Source of the DNA: Bacteroidales bacterium UBA2861
GTDB taxonomy: Bacteria > Bacteroidota > Bacteroidia > Bacteroidales > UBA932
Assembly: GCA_002350615.1 (NCBI GenBank)
Contig: DEFD01000022.1
Location: forward strand, 1 to 18,257
Direction: 5' to 3'
DNA: 18,257 nucleotides
The translations under genes and the position numbers were made by a program. Positions 8,101-14,733 of the stretch are shown piece by piece. Each line of letters opens with the position of its first letter. Position 1 is the stretch's first letter. The notes below the pieces were generated by a model. That model did not search any database and had not been told where the DNA came from. It worked only from the letters and a program-made list of their open reading frames with translations.

Positions 8101-9791
8101 TGAACCTGGCGGTGGCCGCTCCTTTCGTATCGCGGTTCATCAAGGACATAAGGGGCAGCATCAGCGGGGAAATCGGCGCCACAGGGCCTCTGGACAGCCT
8201 TTCGCTGTACGGCGTAGGCACGAGGATAGACCAGGCCGGCTTCGTCGTCGGCTACACCGGAGTGGCCTACACCCTCGACGGGCCTTTCAGCGTGGACAAT
8301 TCCGGTCTGTCTTTCGACGGCATCAGCATCCGTGACAAGGAGGGCGGAAGCGGCACCATCGGAGGAGGCATCATCTTCGACCACACCAGGGACATGAGGC
8401 TGGACGCAAGGCTTTCCCTGCATAACCTTGAAGTCATCAACACCCGTCAGGGAGAATCCCCCTTCTACGGCAAGGTCTTCGCGAGGGGCGACGTTTCCGT
8501 TGCCGGCGCTCCCGGAGCCCTGCTTGTGGAAGCGGACCTCACCACCGCCAAATCCGGAGAGCTCCATGTACAGCTCGGAGGCGGGGCATCCGCCCAGGAA
8601 AGCGACCTGCTCACCTTCACCAGCCATGAGGAAAAGAGAATAGATCCCTACCAGGCCATGCTCGCATCCCTGGAAGAAGAGGATGCGGAACAGAAAAAAA
8701 CGTCTCGCAGCGACTTCATGGCGCGGTGCAGGCTGCATATCACGCCCGAGTTCACCGCTTACGTGGAGATGGACGACAACGGCGACAATGTCCTTTCGGC
8801 AAGGGGCAGCGGCTCCATAACCGCCGACATACGTCCTTCGAAGGATCTCTTCGACATAGGCGGAGACTACAACATCAGCGGAGGAAAGTACCATTTCGCC
8901 ATCCCGGGAATCGTCCGCAAGGACTTCAACATCAACAGCGGAAGCAGCATCAAATTCGCCGGCAACCTGCCGGAAAGCGAACTTGACGTGTCGGCCACCT
9001 ATACGCTCCGCACTTCGCTCAACAGGCTCCTGGCCGATACCACTTCGGTTGCCACGAGGCGAACCGTGGACTGCGGGATCAATATCTACGACAAGCTCCT
9101 TTCCCCGAAACTCCGTTTCTCCATCGACGTTCCGGACCTGGATCCAACGACGAAAGCCCAGGTGGATGCTGCCATCAATACCGAAGACAAGGTGCAGAAG
9201 CAGTTCCTCGCCCTGCTCATCACCGGATCCTTCATAGCGAGCGAGCAGAGCGGAGTCACCAACAATTCCAACATGCTCTACTCCAATGTCAGCGAAATCA
9301 TGTCAAGGCAGCTCAGCAACATTCTCTACAAGCTTGACATTCCTGTCGACCTTGGGGTCGGATACCAGCAGAACGACAGGGGCACGGACCTCTATGACGT
9401 ATCCGTCAGCACCGAACTGTTCAACAACCGTGTGGTCGTGTACGGTTCGGTGGGCAACAGGCAGGAGACCGGCAATACCGAAGGCGACATGGTAGGCGAC
9501 CTTGACATCGACGTCAAACTCGACAAGGCGGGCGCGTTGCGTCTGAACATGTTCTCGCATTCCGCGGACGAGTATTCCAGCTATCTGGACGACTCCCAGC
9601 GCAACGGGGCCGGCATAACGTATCAGAAAGAATTCAGCACATGGGGAGAATTCTTTCGTTCCATCTTCTCGAGCAGGAAGAAACGTGAGGAAAGGGCCGC
9701 GCGCAGGGCTGAAGAGAATCAGAAAAAGACAAATCTCGAAATAACTTCAAATGACAGAATACAAGCTATACCTGATACCCTCTCCAATTAA
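5166..9791 (+). CDS. tamB: TamB-like inner-membrane-anchored envelope protein (DUF490)
   Basis: A giant AsmA/TamB-superfamily protein, about 1541 residues from ATA at 5166 or 1526 from the first ordinary start, GTG at 5211. Starting at ATA gives a Lys-Lys-Thr N-terminus followed by one complete hydrophobic helix (ARIFGAIVLLIAALLTAVQL); the GTG would cut that helix in half. No ATG, GTG or TTG exists between the in-frame stop at 5130 and 5211. The body is the repetitive beta-strand pattern of the periplasm-spanning lipid-transfer groove (many LDL, DLDIR and GGxxG segments). The last ~400 residues match the conserved C-terminal TamB domain (DLFDIGGDYNISGGKYHF, VDLGVGYQQNDRGTDLYDVS), followed by a basic coiled tail (SRKKREERAARRAEENQKK). 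Family roles are phospholipid transport to the outer membrane and help in outer-membrane protein assembly. No TamA partner is in the window. It overlaps the next gene by 41 bases. Confidence 0.9.
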   Translation: MKKTADIAARIFGAIVLLIAALLTAVQLPSVQERIADRALNALEEKIQGVMSFGELLIESPNSFIIKDVLILDDGPQRLADTVFAARSIAGSVSGKSLFTGSGVHLSRLEINGASAHFIHEEDPILRNNFSRIISANRRAQKEEKARNLGRPIIHDGSDTLRPTPGQEAFLADKVIIRDLRYIMHNYEKKLNMRSSSAVNYADLDASVSLEAHDLRIKDGYFLAVVDDARISEKCGYSVKHISGKVKVGHGKATVERIRFEDAWSKFSASHYSMTSVCDTAYRNYTHMVRMKAILDKGRLSSKTVSAFAVGIMPKSDFLLDIKAVDAEGFCNDFKANKLKFTELHSGVKADIHGRVTGITDTKNIYFDLRADDLSFTTKGAGIIAGLADTGKKAPDFSKFAPGTVFTFKGGAKGPLNRLHTRGRISSGIGRAEADLDLRNLIDKSRPAEIGGTLSTRALDAGHIISSDKLGEFTLNTGFHAVLGGGTPSVVVDSFYVDKAGLLGYDYTGIAAAGRFAGDSFDGKIICADPNLNFIFQGIFNLSPKTNNALYKFYANIGYADLQALKLDTRGGSSKLSFTVSSNFMKIGRGDILGDIDIRDLTVENDNGRRYIGDISVGSHSNDNINRIQLESDFLDVGYAGSRNITGILSDIQTITTRRELPSIYPSGSIDQGRSDSNYDLSIDLHDTRELLAFIKPGLYIADSTWMEIGIQNGGELRGELYSPRLAVKKNYIKGVSMNFDNLGGSLNASIIGKELKAGPLHLKDAAFTAFGQHDDFFLSLHYDSLKGADNMGEIYLSGNIYRDENDSLVLMANPLSSYMQFGGEQWDMSESYITLRSGQAQFKDFRISSGSQSISLEGGISLTQPDTLRLGIDGVHPGIVNYFSERQYDIDGSITGRAIVTSPAKEKLRALVNVGCDSLIVAGEQAGSLKMAAVWDNSSGKTNVYVRNIADGHDALNAKGTYDIDSRNLDISANLDKMNLAVAAPFVSRFIKDIRGSISGEIGATGPLDSLSLYGVGTRIDQAGFVVGYTGVAYTLDGPFSVDNSGLSFDGISIRDKEGGSGTIGGGIIFDHTRDMRLDARLSLHNLEVINTRQGESPFYGKVFARGDVSVAGAPGALLVEADLTTAKSGELHVQLGGGASAQESDLLTFTSHEEKRIDPYQAMLASLEEEDAEQKKTSRSDFMARCRLHITPEFTAYVEMDDNGDNVLSARGSGSITADIRPSKDLFDIGGDYNISGGKYHFAIPGIVRKDFNINSGSSIKFAGNLPESELDVSATYTLRTSLNRLLADTTSVATRRTVDCGINIYDKLLSPKLRFSIDVPDLDPTTKAQVDAAINTEDKVQKQFLALLITGSFIASEQSGVTNNSNMLYSNVSEIMSRQLSNILYKLDIPVDLGVGYQQNDRGTDLYDVSVSTELFNNRVVVYGSVGNRQETGNTEGDMVGDLDIDVKLDKAGALRLNMFSHSADEYSSYLDDSQRNGAGITYQKEFSTWGEFFRSIFSSRKKREERAARRAEENQKKTNLEITSNDRIQAIPDTLSN

Positions 9792-10458
9792 CGAACTTGC
9801 CCCGGAGGAAATGATTCCGCAGGGAACTCTGGACGTCCTGCGGGGACTGCGGGTCTTTGTCGTGGAAGAACTTCGCACCGCAAGGAGATATCTGTCCGCC
9901 GCAGGGCTCAAAGGCCATATAGACGAGCTTGAGTTCCACACGCTCAACGAGCATACCGATCCGTCCGAAGTGAAGTCCCTGCTTCCCCTTTTCTCAAGGT
10001 CGGACGTCGGGCTCATTTCCGAAGCCGGCCTTCCGGCTGTGGCGGATCCAGGAGCTTCGCTGGTGGCGCTTTGCCAGCAGCACGGCATAGACGTCGTCCC
10101 GCTCAGCGGCCCCTCCTCCCTCATGCTGGCCCTGATGGCATCCGGGCTGGACGGCCAGAGTTTCGCATTCAGAGGCTATCTGCCCGCCAAGCCGGAGGAG
10201 CGGAGGCAGGCGCTCAAAGGCATAGAGAAAATGTCAGCTCAACTGCACCAGACCCAGATTTTCATAGAGACTCCGTACCGGAACGACGCCATGCTTTCGG
10301 ACTGCCTGAACCAGCTCTCCCCTTCTACCAGGCTCTGCGTCGCCGCATCCATAGGATCTCCGGAAGCCTACATCCGGACAAAAAGCGTCGGGCAGTGGAA
10401 ACAAGAACAGACCCTTATCGGCAAGAGACCTTGCGTATTCCTGATTTTGGCGAAATGA
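9751..10458 (+). CDS. Short RsmI-like SAM-dependent methyltransferase (tetrapyrrole methylase fold)
   Basis: A 235-residue member of the RsmI/tetrapyrrole-methylase superfamily. The SAM-binding motif is VGLISEAGLPAVADPG (residues 86-101), the counterpart of the SDAGTPxxSDPG motif of RsmI; VVPLSGPSSLMLALMASG (115-132) corresponds to the GPSA motif. Canonical RsmI (16S rRNA C1402 2'-O-methyltransferase) is about 280 residues with an extra C-terminal domain; this one lacks it and has a short N-terminus (MTEYKLYLIPSPI). Short forms of this kind are common in Bacteroidetes, and I am not sure that the target is C1402. The ATG lies 41 bases inside the end of tamB, and its stop overlaps the mtaB start (ATGA). 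Confidence 0.82.
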   Translation: MTEYKLYLIPSPINELAPEEMIPQGTLDVLRGLRVFVVEELRTARRYLSAAGLKGHIDELEFHTLNEHTDPSEVKSLLPLFSRSDVGLISEAGLPAVADPGASLVALCQQHGIDVVPLSGPSSLMLALMASGLDGQSFAFRGYLPAKPEERRQALKGIEKMSAQLHQTQIFIETPYRNDAMLSDCLNQLSPSTRLCVAASIGSPEAYIRTKSVGQWKQEQTLIGKRPCVFLILAK

Positions 10459-11681
10459 AGATTGCATTCGTAACCCTCGGCTGCAAGCTCAATTACGCCG
10501 AGACTTCCACATACGAAAGAGGATTCAGGGAGGCAGGATTTGAGGTGGTGCCCTGGAGAGAAAAGGCAGATATCTACCTGGTGAACACATGCACCGTCAC
10601 CGAAACGGCAAATGCGAAGTCCCGTAGCGAGATCCGCAAGCTGCACCGCATCAATCCGCAGGCAAGTATCATCGTCACAGGATGTTATGCCCAGATGCGT
10701 CCGGAGGAGATCCGCGCCCTGGAGGGCGTCGCCCGCGTGTTCGGCGCCGCCGAGAAGCATCTTGTCGTTGCAGAGACATTAGGATTGCCATTAAATAAAG
10801 TAGAAACTGTATTTCCTGCATACAGCAGCGGCGAGAGGACACGGTCCTTCCTTAAGGTTCAGGACGGATGCAACAATTTCTGTGCATACTGCACGGTTCC
10901 GTACGCCAGAGGCAGAAGCCGGAACATCCCGATATGCCAGGCTGTGAAACAGGCGGAAGAAATCGCAGCCAAAGGCATCAAGGAAATAGTACTCACCGGT
11001 GTGAATACCGGCGATTTCGGGCGCAGCACGGGAGAAACCTTCCTCGACCTGCTGAAAGCCCTCAATGAAGTTAAAGGCATAGAAAGATACCGCATTTCCA
11101 GCATCGAACCCAATCTGCTTACCGAAGAAATCGTATCCTGGATCGCCTCCGGGACCAAATTCCAGCCTCATTTCCACATCCCCCTGCAGACCGGCACCGA
11201 CATCCAGCTGAAACGCATGGGACGCCGTTACACCACGGAGGAATTCGCATCAAAGCTGGAAATGATCAGGAGAATCATGGAGAAACCGGGAAAAGAAAAA
11301 GTGTTCTTCGGAATAGACGTAATGGTGGGGCTCCCCGGAGAAAGCGACGAGCTTTTTCGCCGGACTTATGAGTTTTTGGAAATGGTGAGGCCCGCTTTCA
11401 TCCATGTATTCCCCTACTCCAAACGTCCGGGTACGCCAGCGGCAACGATGCCCGACCAGGTGAGCGAAACCGTAAAAAAGGCGCGCGTGGCCGAACTTGA
11501 AGGGCTCTGCGAAAAGCTGCACGGCGAATTCGTGCAGGCCAACAGTGGCATACGCGCGGAAGTGCTTTGGGAAAGCAAGGAAAAAGGCGGCTCAATGAGC
11601 GGATACACGGGCAATTACATCCGGCTTTCGAGGCCATGGGACCCGGCCCTTTCCGGCAAGATAACTGAGGAGACGATATGA
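10455..11681 (+). CDS. mtaB: tRNA t6A37 methylthiotransferase MtaB
   Basis: Radical-SAM methylthiotransferase converting t6A37 to ms2t6A37 in tRNAs. The 408-residue protein has the N-terminal cluster cysteines Cys10 (TLGCKLNYAET), Cys46 (VNTCTVTETA) and Cys77 (VTGCYAQ). The radical-SAM CNNFCAYC motif gives Cys139, Cys143 and Cys146. A C-terminal TRAM-like part follows (AEVLWESKEKGG, YTGNYIRL). The GCKLNYAE and NTCTVTETA signatures fit MtaB better than MiaB or RimO. The frame is open about 128 codons further upstream, but that stretch is antiparallel noise over the RsmI-like gene, so the ATG at 10455, overlapping the previous stop as ATGA, is the start. Its substrate t6A is made by TsaD, encoded 5 kb upstream. 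Confidence 0.93.
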   Translation: MKIAFVTLGCKLNYAETSTYERGFREAGFEVVPWREKADIYLVNTCTVTETANAKSRSEIRKLHRINPQASIIVTGCYAQMRPEEIRALEGVARVFGAAEKHLVVAETLGLPLNKVETVFPAYSSGERTRSFLKVQDGCNNFCAYCTVPYARGRSRNIPICQAVKQAEEIAAKGIKEIVLTGVNTGDFGRSTGETFLDLLKALNEVKGIERYRISSIEPNLLTEEIVSWIASGTKFQPHFHIPLQTGTDIQLKRMGRRYTTEEFASKLEMIRRIMEKPGKEKVFFGIDVMVGLPGESDELFRRTYEFLEMVRPAFIHVFPYSKRPGTPAATMPDQVSETVKKARVAELEGLCEKLHGEFVQANSGIRAEVLWESKEKGGSMSGYTGNYIRLSRPWDPALSGKITEETI

Positions 11682-12541
11682 GCGTAAAATTGACTTTCTT
11701 AGGCACCGGAACTTCCTCCGGCGTACCTTTCATAGCCTGCGACTGCCCCGTTTGCACTTCGCAGGATCCAAGGGACAAAAGGCTGAGGGCATCCGCCCTT
11801 GTCGAATACGACGGGATCACGATTCTCGTGGATGCAGGGCCGGATTTCAGGCAGCAGATGCTGCGCGCCGGCGTCAGACATCTGGACGCCATACTCCTTA
11901 CACATAACCATAAGGATCATACAGGTGGCCTGGACGATACCCGTGGATTCAATCTGGCTGAAAGCAAGCCTGTCAACATCTACTGCGAAAAATACGTGGA
12001 GGAATCCTTACGCAAAGAGTTCAGCTATGCCTTTGCCCGGCCACGCTACCCCGGTGCCCCAGAATGGCATATGCATACTATAGACGCCCGCTCCCCTTTC
12101 CAGGTACACTCGAACGAAGGAGAAGTCTCCCTCAAATGGGAAAGCGGGTTCGGCTACCACTATGAAAGGCCTGAGGGGGAAGAGCATCTCAAACCCGTGG
12201 AAGTCATTCCCATCCAGGGCTGGCATGACAAGGACCGCAAACTGTCCGTCCTGGGGTTCAGGTTCGGGAACATAGCGTACATAACGGACTTCAAGGTCAT
12301 CGACGACACCGAATTCAGCAAGCTCAGGGGGCTGGACGCCATCACCGTCAACTGCGTCAAACCCACGTCGCATCATTCGCACTTCTCGCTGCCGGAAGCG
12401 CTCGAATTCTTCGAAAAGGCCGGTGCCAAACGGAGTTATATCACCCATATCTCCCATCTTCTGCCCAGGCACGAAGAACTCCAGGCACAACTCCCGGCGA
12501 ATGTTTTCCCGGCCTACGACGGGCTGGTCATAGAAGCATGA
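11678..12541 (+). CDS. PhnP-like metallo-beta-lactamase-fold hydrolase
   Basis: A 287-residue MBL-fold protein with the metal-binding motif THNHKDH (His76, His78, Asp80, His81) and a downstream TSHHSH segment. Near the N-terminus LGTGTSSGVP is followed by Cys21, Cys23 and Cys26 (CDCPVC), the structural zinc site of the PhnP subgroup; members are phosphodiesterases acting on cyclic phosphates or nucleotides. The substrate here is unknown, since no phosphonate (C-P lyase) genes are nearby and the gene sits in an operon with mtaB. It is slightly longer than E. coli PhnP (about 250 residues), with extra sequence between residues 120 and 165. The start overlaps the mtaB stop (ATGA). Confidence 0.87.
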   Translation: MSVKLTFLGTGTSSGVPFIACDCPVCTSQDPRDKRLRASALVEYDGITILVDAGPDFRQQMLRAGVRHLDAILLTHNHKDHTGGLDDTRGFNLAESKPVNIYCEKYVEESLRKEFSYAFARPRYPGAPEWHMHTIDARSPFQVHSNEGEVSLKWESGFGYHYERPEGEEHLKPVEVIPIQGWHDKDRKLSVLGFRFGNIAYITDFKVIDDTEFSKLRGLDAITVNCVKPTSHHSHFSLPEALEFFEKAGAKRSYITHISHLLPRHEELQAQLPANVFPAYDGLVIEA

Positions 12542-12546
12542 AGCCG

Positions 12547-12563
12547 TATTTTTGCTAACTTTG
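12547..12563 (+). promoter_or_regulatory. Two tandem -7 boxes before the secreted-protein gene
   Basis: TATTTTTG (12547-12554) and TAACTTTG (12556-12563) are both perfect TAnnTTTG matches, one base apart, 21-30 bases before the ATG at 12585. A -33 TTTG is not clear for either. Confidence 0.55.
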
Positions 12564-12584
12564 CGGAAAACAAATCAAAGCATC

Positions 12585-13091
12585 ATGACAAAAAGAATAC
12601 TTATAACAGCAGCTCTCATCAGCCTGTTTTCCTTTTCCGCATTTGCCCAGAAAATATCAGGATCATTCAAATCTCTCAAGGAAGAGGTCCGGGTACAGAT
12701 GGATATAGACTTCTCCTCTGCGGACATTATGGGAATGAACGAGGAGGCATTCAGCGGCTATGAACAAGATTGGAACATCGACAAGCCGGAGATCATCGGT
12801 TACATCTATGCCTACGCCAACAAGGGGATGGGCGGCAATCTGGCCGTCGGCAATTACCCGAACCATCCTGGCGGCAGCAAACTTGTCTTGAAAGTCGTCT
12901 CCGTGAGCGTTAAAGGCGACTACGATTGCGATCTCTATCTGTATGACGCCGAAGGCCTGGAAATCGGCAAAGCCTCAGGCGTACGCGGAAAGGGCGGCAC
13001 TTTCGGTACCAAACTCAACCTCATGAAAGATGGAGCCAGGCGCACCGGAGCCGCCGTGGGCAGATTCCTCTATTCTGCGAGACTTCGCTAA
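12585..13091 (+). CDS. Hypothetical secreted protein
   Basis: A 168-residue protein with a clear type I signal peptide (MTKRILITAALISLFSFSAF, then Ala-Gln; likely cleavage after Ala-Phe-Ala). The mature part of about 147 residues has a hydrophilic start (KISGSFKSLKEEVRVQMDID), a conserved-looking glycine-rich centre (NKGMGGNLAVGNYPNHPGG) and an amphipathic end (GAAVGRFLYSARLR). I do not recognise the family with confidence; it resembles small exported proteins of unknown function found in Bacteroidales. The frame also opens at TTG 12552, but that would put the second -7 box inside the gene and add 11 residues ahead of the signal peptide, so ATG 12585 is preferred. Confidence 0.75.
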   Translation: MTKRILITAALISLFSFSAFAQKISGSFKSLKEEVRVQMDIDFSSADIMGMNEEAFSGYEQDWNIDKPEIIGYIYAYANKGMGGNLAVGNYPNHPGGSKLVLKVVSVSVKGDYDCDLYLYDAEGLEIGKASGVRGKGGTFGTKLNLMKDGARRTGAAVGRFLYSARLR

Positions 13092-13106
13092 AAGGACCGG
13101 GCCAGG

Positions 13107-13565
13107 CTATTCATGCACTGCGAAACGCTGCTCTGCAAGGGCAGCGTATTTCGTTCCCGGACGGCCGTAATTGGCATAAGGATAGATGCTTATGCCTCCG
13201 CGAGGAGTAAAGAAGCCTGTCACTTCGATATACTTGGGATCCATCAGGGCGATGAGGTCCTTCATGATCGTGTTCACGCAGTCCTCGTGGAAGTCGCCGT
13301 GATTGCGGAAACTGAAAAGATAGAGCTTCAGACTCTTGCTCTCCACCATCCGCTTGTCCGGGATATAGCTGATCCGCAGTTCTGCGAAGTCCGGCTGCCC
13401 GGTAATGGGACACAGCGTGGTGAATTCGGGGCAGTTGAAGCGCACCCAGTAGTCGTTGTCCGGATGCTGGTTTTCAAATGTTTCAAGCACCTCGGGAGCA
13501 TAGTTCTGGCTATATTCGGTCTTCTTTCCGAGAGACTTCAGACCTTCTTTATCGCGTGTTTTCAT
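13107..13565 (-). CDS. queF: NADPH-dependent 7-cyano-7-deazaguanine reductase QueF
   Basis: Reduces preQ0 to preQ1, the nitrile-to-amine step of queuosine synthesis. At 152 residues it is the short type I form (T-fold). The active-site cysteine is Cys52 in EFTTLCPITGQPDFA, with the catalytic Asp59 in the same motif; the FRNHGDFHEDC segment carries the usual QueF motif and a substrate-binding histidine/glutamate pair, and YPYANYGRPG is the C-terminal signature. The start is ATG at 13565; a TTG two codons upstream is less likely. It lies 11 bases downstream of the yhhQ stop and is probably cotranscribed with it. Confidence 0.93.
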   Translation of the reverse strand: MKTRDKEGLKSLGKKTEYSQNYAPEVLETFENQHPDNDYWVRFNCPEFTTLCPITGQPDFAELRISYIPDKRMVESKSLKLYLFSFRNHGDFHEDCVNTIMKDLIALMDPKYIEVTGFFTPRGGISIYPYANYGRPGTKYAALAEQRFAVHE

Positions 13566-13576
13566 ATACAATATTA

Positions 13577-14218
13577 TTATTTGTCAAAATGGTCGATGCC
13601 CTCCACTGCCTTCATCTTCTTCACGAACATGGCCGTAACTGGCAGAATTACAATTTCATAAAGGACCTTGAAGGAGACCTGCACAAGCATCATCTTGAGA
13701 AGGACTCTTACAGGCGTGCCGATGAATGCGATAGGCATAAATACGAGCGAATCCGACAGTTCCCCCGCTATGGAGGACAGGATGGCCCGAAGCCCGAATC
13801 TGCGGCCGCGAGAAGCCACTTTCATCCTGCTCATCACCTTGGCGTTCACGAAGGACCCGACGAGGAAGGCAAGGATCGATGCCAGAGCCACTCGCGGAGC
13901 CATGTGGAAGACATAATTGAAATGCTCTCCCCCTTCCCAGAAGGATGCCGCCGGGAGCCAGACCGCAAACTGTCCAGCAAGGGCCACGAAGACATTGAGC
14001 GCGAAACCCAGCCAGACCACCAGCATGGCTTTCCGGAATCCCCACACCTCGGTGAAACAGTCGTTGAGTATATAGGAAATGGGGAAAATGATCACCGCGG
14101 CGGGCAGCACGATGCCGCCAAGCGCGAAAAGTTTGGTCGCAAACAGATTGGAGGTGATGAGGCAGACCACCGATACGGCTGCCAGGCATACGAATGCCTT
14201 AGAGTAAGTTTCTTTCAT
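13577..14218 (-). CDS. yhhQ: Queuosine precursor transporter, YhhQ/VUT family
   Basis: A 213-residue integral membrane protein of the YhhQ family, which takes up queuosine precursors (preQ0/preQ1). I count about six hydrophobic segments. The family signature is visible in SNLFATKLFALGGIVLPAAVIIFPISYILNDCFTEVWG (first third: a TK motif and a membrane-embedded ND-CFTEVWG stretch) and in SSIAGELSDSLVFMPIAF (near residues 147-164). Family and neighbour agree: queF follows directly, so the pair combines salvage of a deazapurine precursor with its reduction to preQ1. The leader of about 60 bases between its -7 box and the ATG does not clearly fold as a preQ1 riboswitch. Confidence 0.9.
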   Translation of the reverse strand: MKETYSKAFVCLAAVSVVCLITSNLFATKLFALGGIVLPAAVIIFPISYILNDCFTEVWGFRKAMLVVWLGFALNVFVALAGQFAVWLPAASFWEGGEHFNYVFHMAPRVALASILAFLVGSFVNAKVMSRMKVASRGRRFGLRAILSSIAGELSDSLVFMPIAFIGTPVRVLLKMMLVQVSFKVLYEIVILPVTAMFVKKMKAVEGIDHFDK

Positions 14219-14280
14219 TCTTTTCAGTTTTTATAGTGGTACCTGTTACACTTGAAACGACCCTTCGCCGTTTCGCGCTG

Positions 14281-14288
14281 CAAAGATA
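14281..14288 (-). promoter_or_regulatory. -7 box of the yhhQ-queF promoter
   Basis: TATCTTTG on the minus strand is a perfect TAnnTTTG match 62 bases upstream of the yhhQ ATG. It diverges from the box at 14301. No good -33 TTTG is seen. Confidence 0.55.
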
Positions 14289-14300
14289 AATAAATATTCG

Positions 14301-14308
14301 TATTTTTG
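14301..14308 (+). promoter_or_regulatory. Original recQ promoter, now cut off from recQ
   Basis: TATTTTTG matches TAnnTTTG exactly and ends 7 bases before the ATG of the recQ remnant at 14316, almost the same spacing as at mnmA. It no longer reads directly into the intact recQ, which begins at 15654. Confidence 0.5.
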
Positions 14309-14315
14309 TAATGCT

Positions 14316-14459
14316 ATGAGCGCACAAGAAGTTCTCAAGCAATATTGGGGCTACGACAGTTTCCGGGCGAGGTCTGATTTTTTGCCCGGGATCACGCCCA
14401 CTGGAACTGGCACAGAAGAGGGTCTGGGGCAATTAGCCCGGGCGAGGTGTCGCCCTTAA
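14316..14459 (+). pseudogene. Broken 5' end of recQ
   Basis: The ATG at 14316 opens a 47-codon frame whose first 17 residues, MSAQEVLKQYWGYDSFR, align with MDALAILKQYWGYDSFR of the intact RecQ 1338 bp downstream. After codon 17 (base 14366) similarity ends; the frame runs through a structured repeat to TAA at 14457. It has a Bacteroidetes promoter directly in front, so this position is most likely the ancestral recQ start and the later copy a restored one. Codons 7-17 are identical to the intact gene even at third positions, which implies recent separation or recombination. The product would not be a helicase. Confidence 0.75.
14332..14366 (+). repeat. 35-bp direct repeat, left copy (recQ codons 6-17)
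   Basis: Bases 14332-14366 are identical to 15670-15704. The copies start to differ at both edges (G/A before, G/C after). They flank the structured region and the DUF3791-DUF3990 operon. Confidence 0.95.
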
Positions 14460-14474
14460 AATCGGACCTCGCCC
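14365..14474. repeat. Structured 110-bp inverted repeat
   Basis: The 17 bases at 14365-14381 (GGGCGAGGTCTGATTTT) pair with 14458-14474 (AAAATCGGACCTCGCCC), with one G-T wobble. Inside, GCCCGGG (14384-14390) can pair with CCCGGGC (14437-14443), or GGGCGA (14440-14445) with TCGCCC (14450-14455). GGGCGAGGT occurs twice directly and once inverted. It begins within two bases of where recQ identity ends. Confidence 0.75.
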
Positions 14475-14536
14475 AGAATCAAACCTACTCTGAATAATAT
14501 CGTCTTTGTTTCTTAACGGTTAATGTAAAACCGAAT

Positions 14537-14627
14537 GGTGTGCACGGTGTCCCAAAAAGAAGGACACACCTTACACAAAATTGGCCGTTTTTGTGTAAGG
14601 TGTCCCAGGAAATTGGACACCTTACAC
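14537..14627. repeat. Competing inverted repeats (GTGTAAGGTGTCC family)
   Basis: Four related units: a degenerate copy (14538-14552), GGACACACCTTACAC (14562-14576), GTGTAAGGTGTCC (14593-14605) and GGACACCTTACAC (14615-14627). The third pairs perfectly with the fourth (13-14 bp, nine-base loop) or, with a two-base bulge and an added A/T stretch, with the second. Only one of these hairpins can form at a time. Confidence 0.8.
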
Positions 14628-14672
14628 ACTTCATTTAAGCCAAGACGGTCTAGTCTTTCCTCTAATCAAATT

Positions 14673-14703
14673 TTTGCCGATAAAAAGAAAATCATTAACT
14701 TCG
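14673..14703 (+). promoter_or_regulatory. Promoter of the DUF3791-DUF3990 operon
   Basis: TTTG at 14673-14676, a 19-bp spacer, then TAACTTCG at 14696-14703 (one mismatch to TAnnTTTG). The box ends 30 bases before the ATG at 14734. It lies directly downstream of the competing hairpins. Confidence 0.5.
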
Positions 14704-14733
14704 CGCTGACGGGTCCAATCCCTTGATCAGTGT

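Larger units (their letters stand above)
14219..14733. other. Intergenic region between yhhQ and the DUF3791 operon
   Basis: About 515 bases without an intact gene. In order it holds the yhhQ leader and promoter, the old recQ promoter, the broken recQ start, a 110-bp inverted repeat, a small palindrome TTAAC-G-GTTAA (14513-14523), a set of GTGTAAGGTGTCC repeats, and the promoter of the next operon. From about 14475 onward it is visibly more AT-rich than the flanking genes. Confidence 0.8.

Noticed and set aside
7920..8894. 324-codon minus-strand frame opposite tamB
   Set aside because: It is a shadow of the repetitive tamB coding sequence with no recognisable domain.
10071..10454. Long upstream extension of the mtaB frame
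   Set aside because: It overlaps the RsmI-like gene in another frame and precedes the family N-terminus at 10455.
14222..14280. Possible preQ1 riboswitch in the yhhQ leader (ACTATAAAAACTG on the minus strand)
   Set aside because: The A-rich tail is suggestive for a queuosine gene, but I cannot form the required 5-bp P1 stem and loop pairing. A covariance-model search (Infernal, preQ1 models) would decide.
14365..14530. Integron attC site or a CRISPR array
   Set aside because: The repeat lacks attC core ends (RYYYAAC/GTTRRRY), no integron integrase is present, and there is no regular repeat-spacer pattern.
14535..14726. 63-codon open frame on the plus strand
   Set aside because: It is built largely from the GTGTAAGGTGTCC inverted repeats and has no protein-like features.
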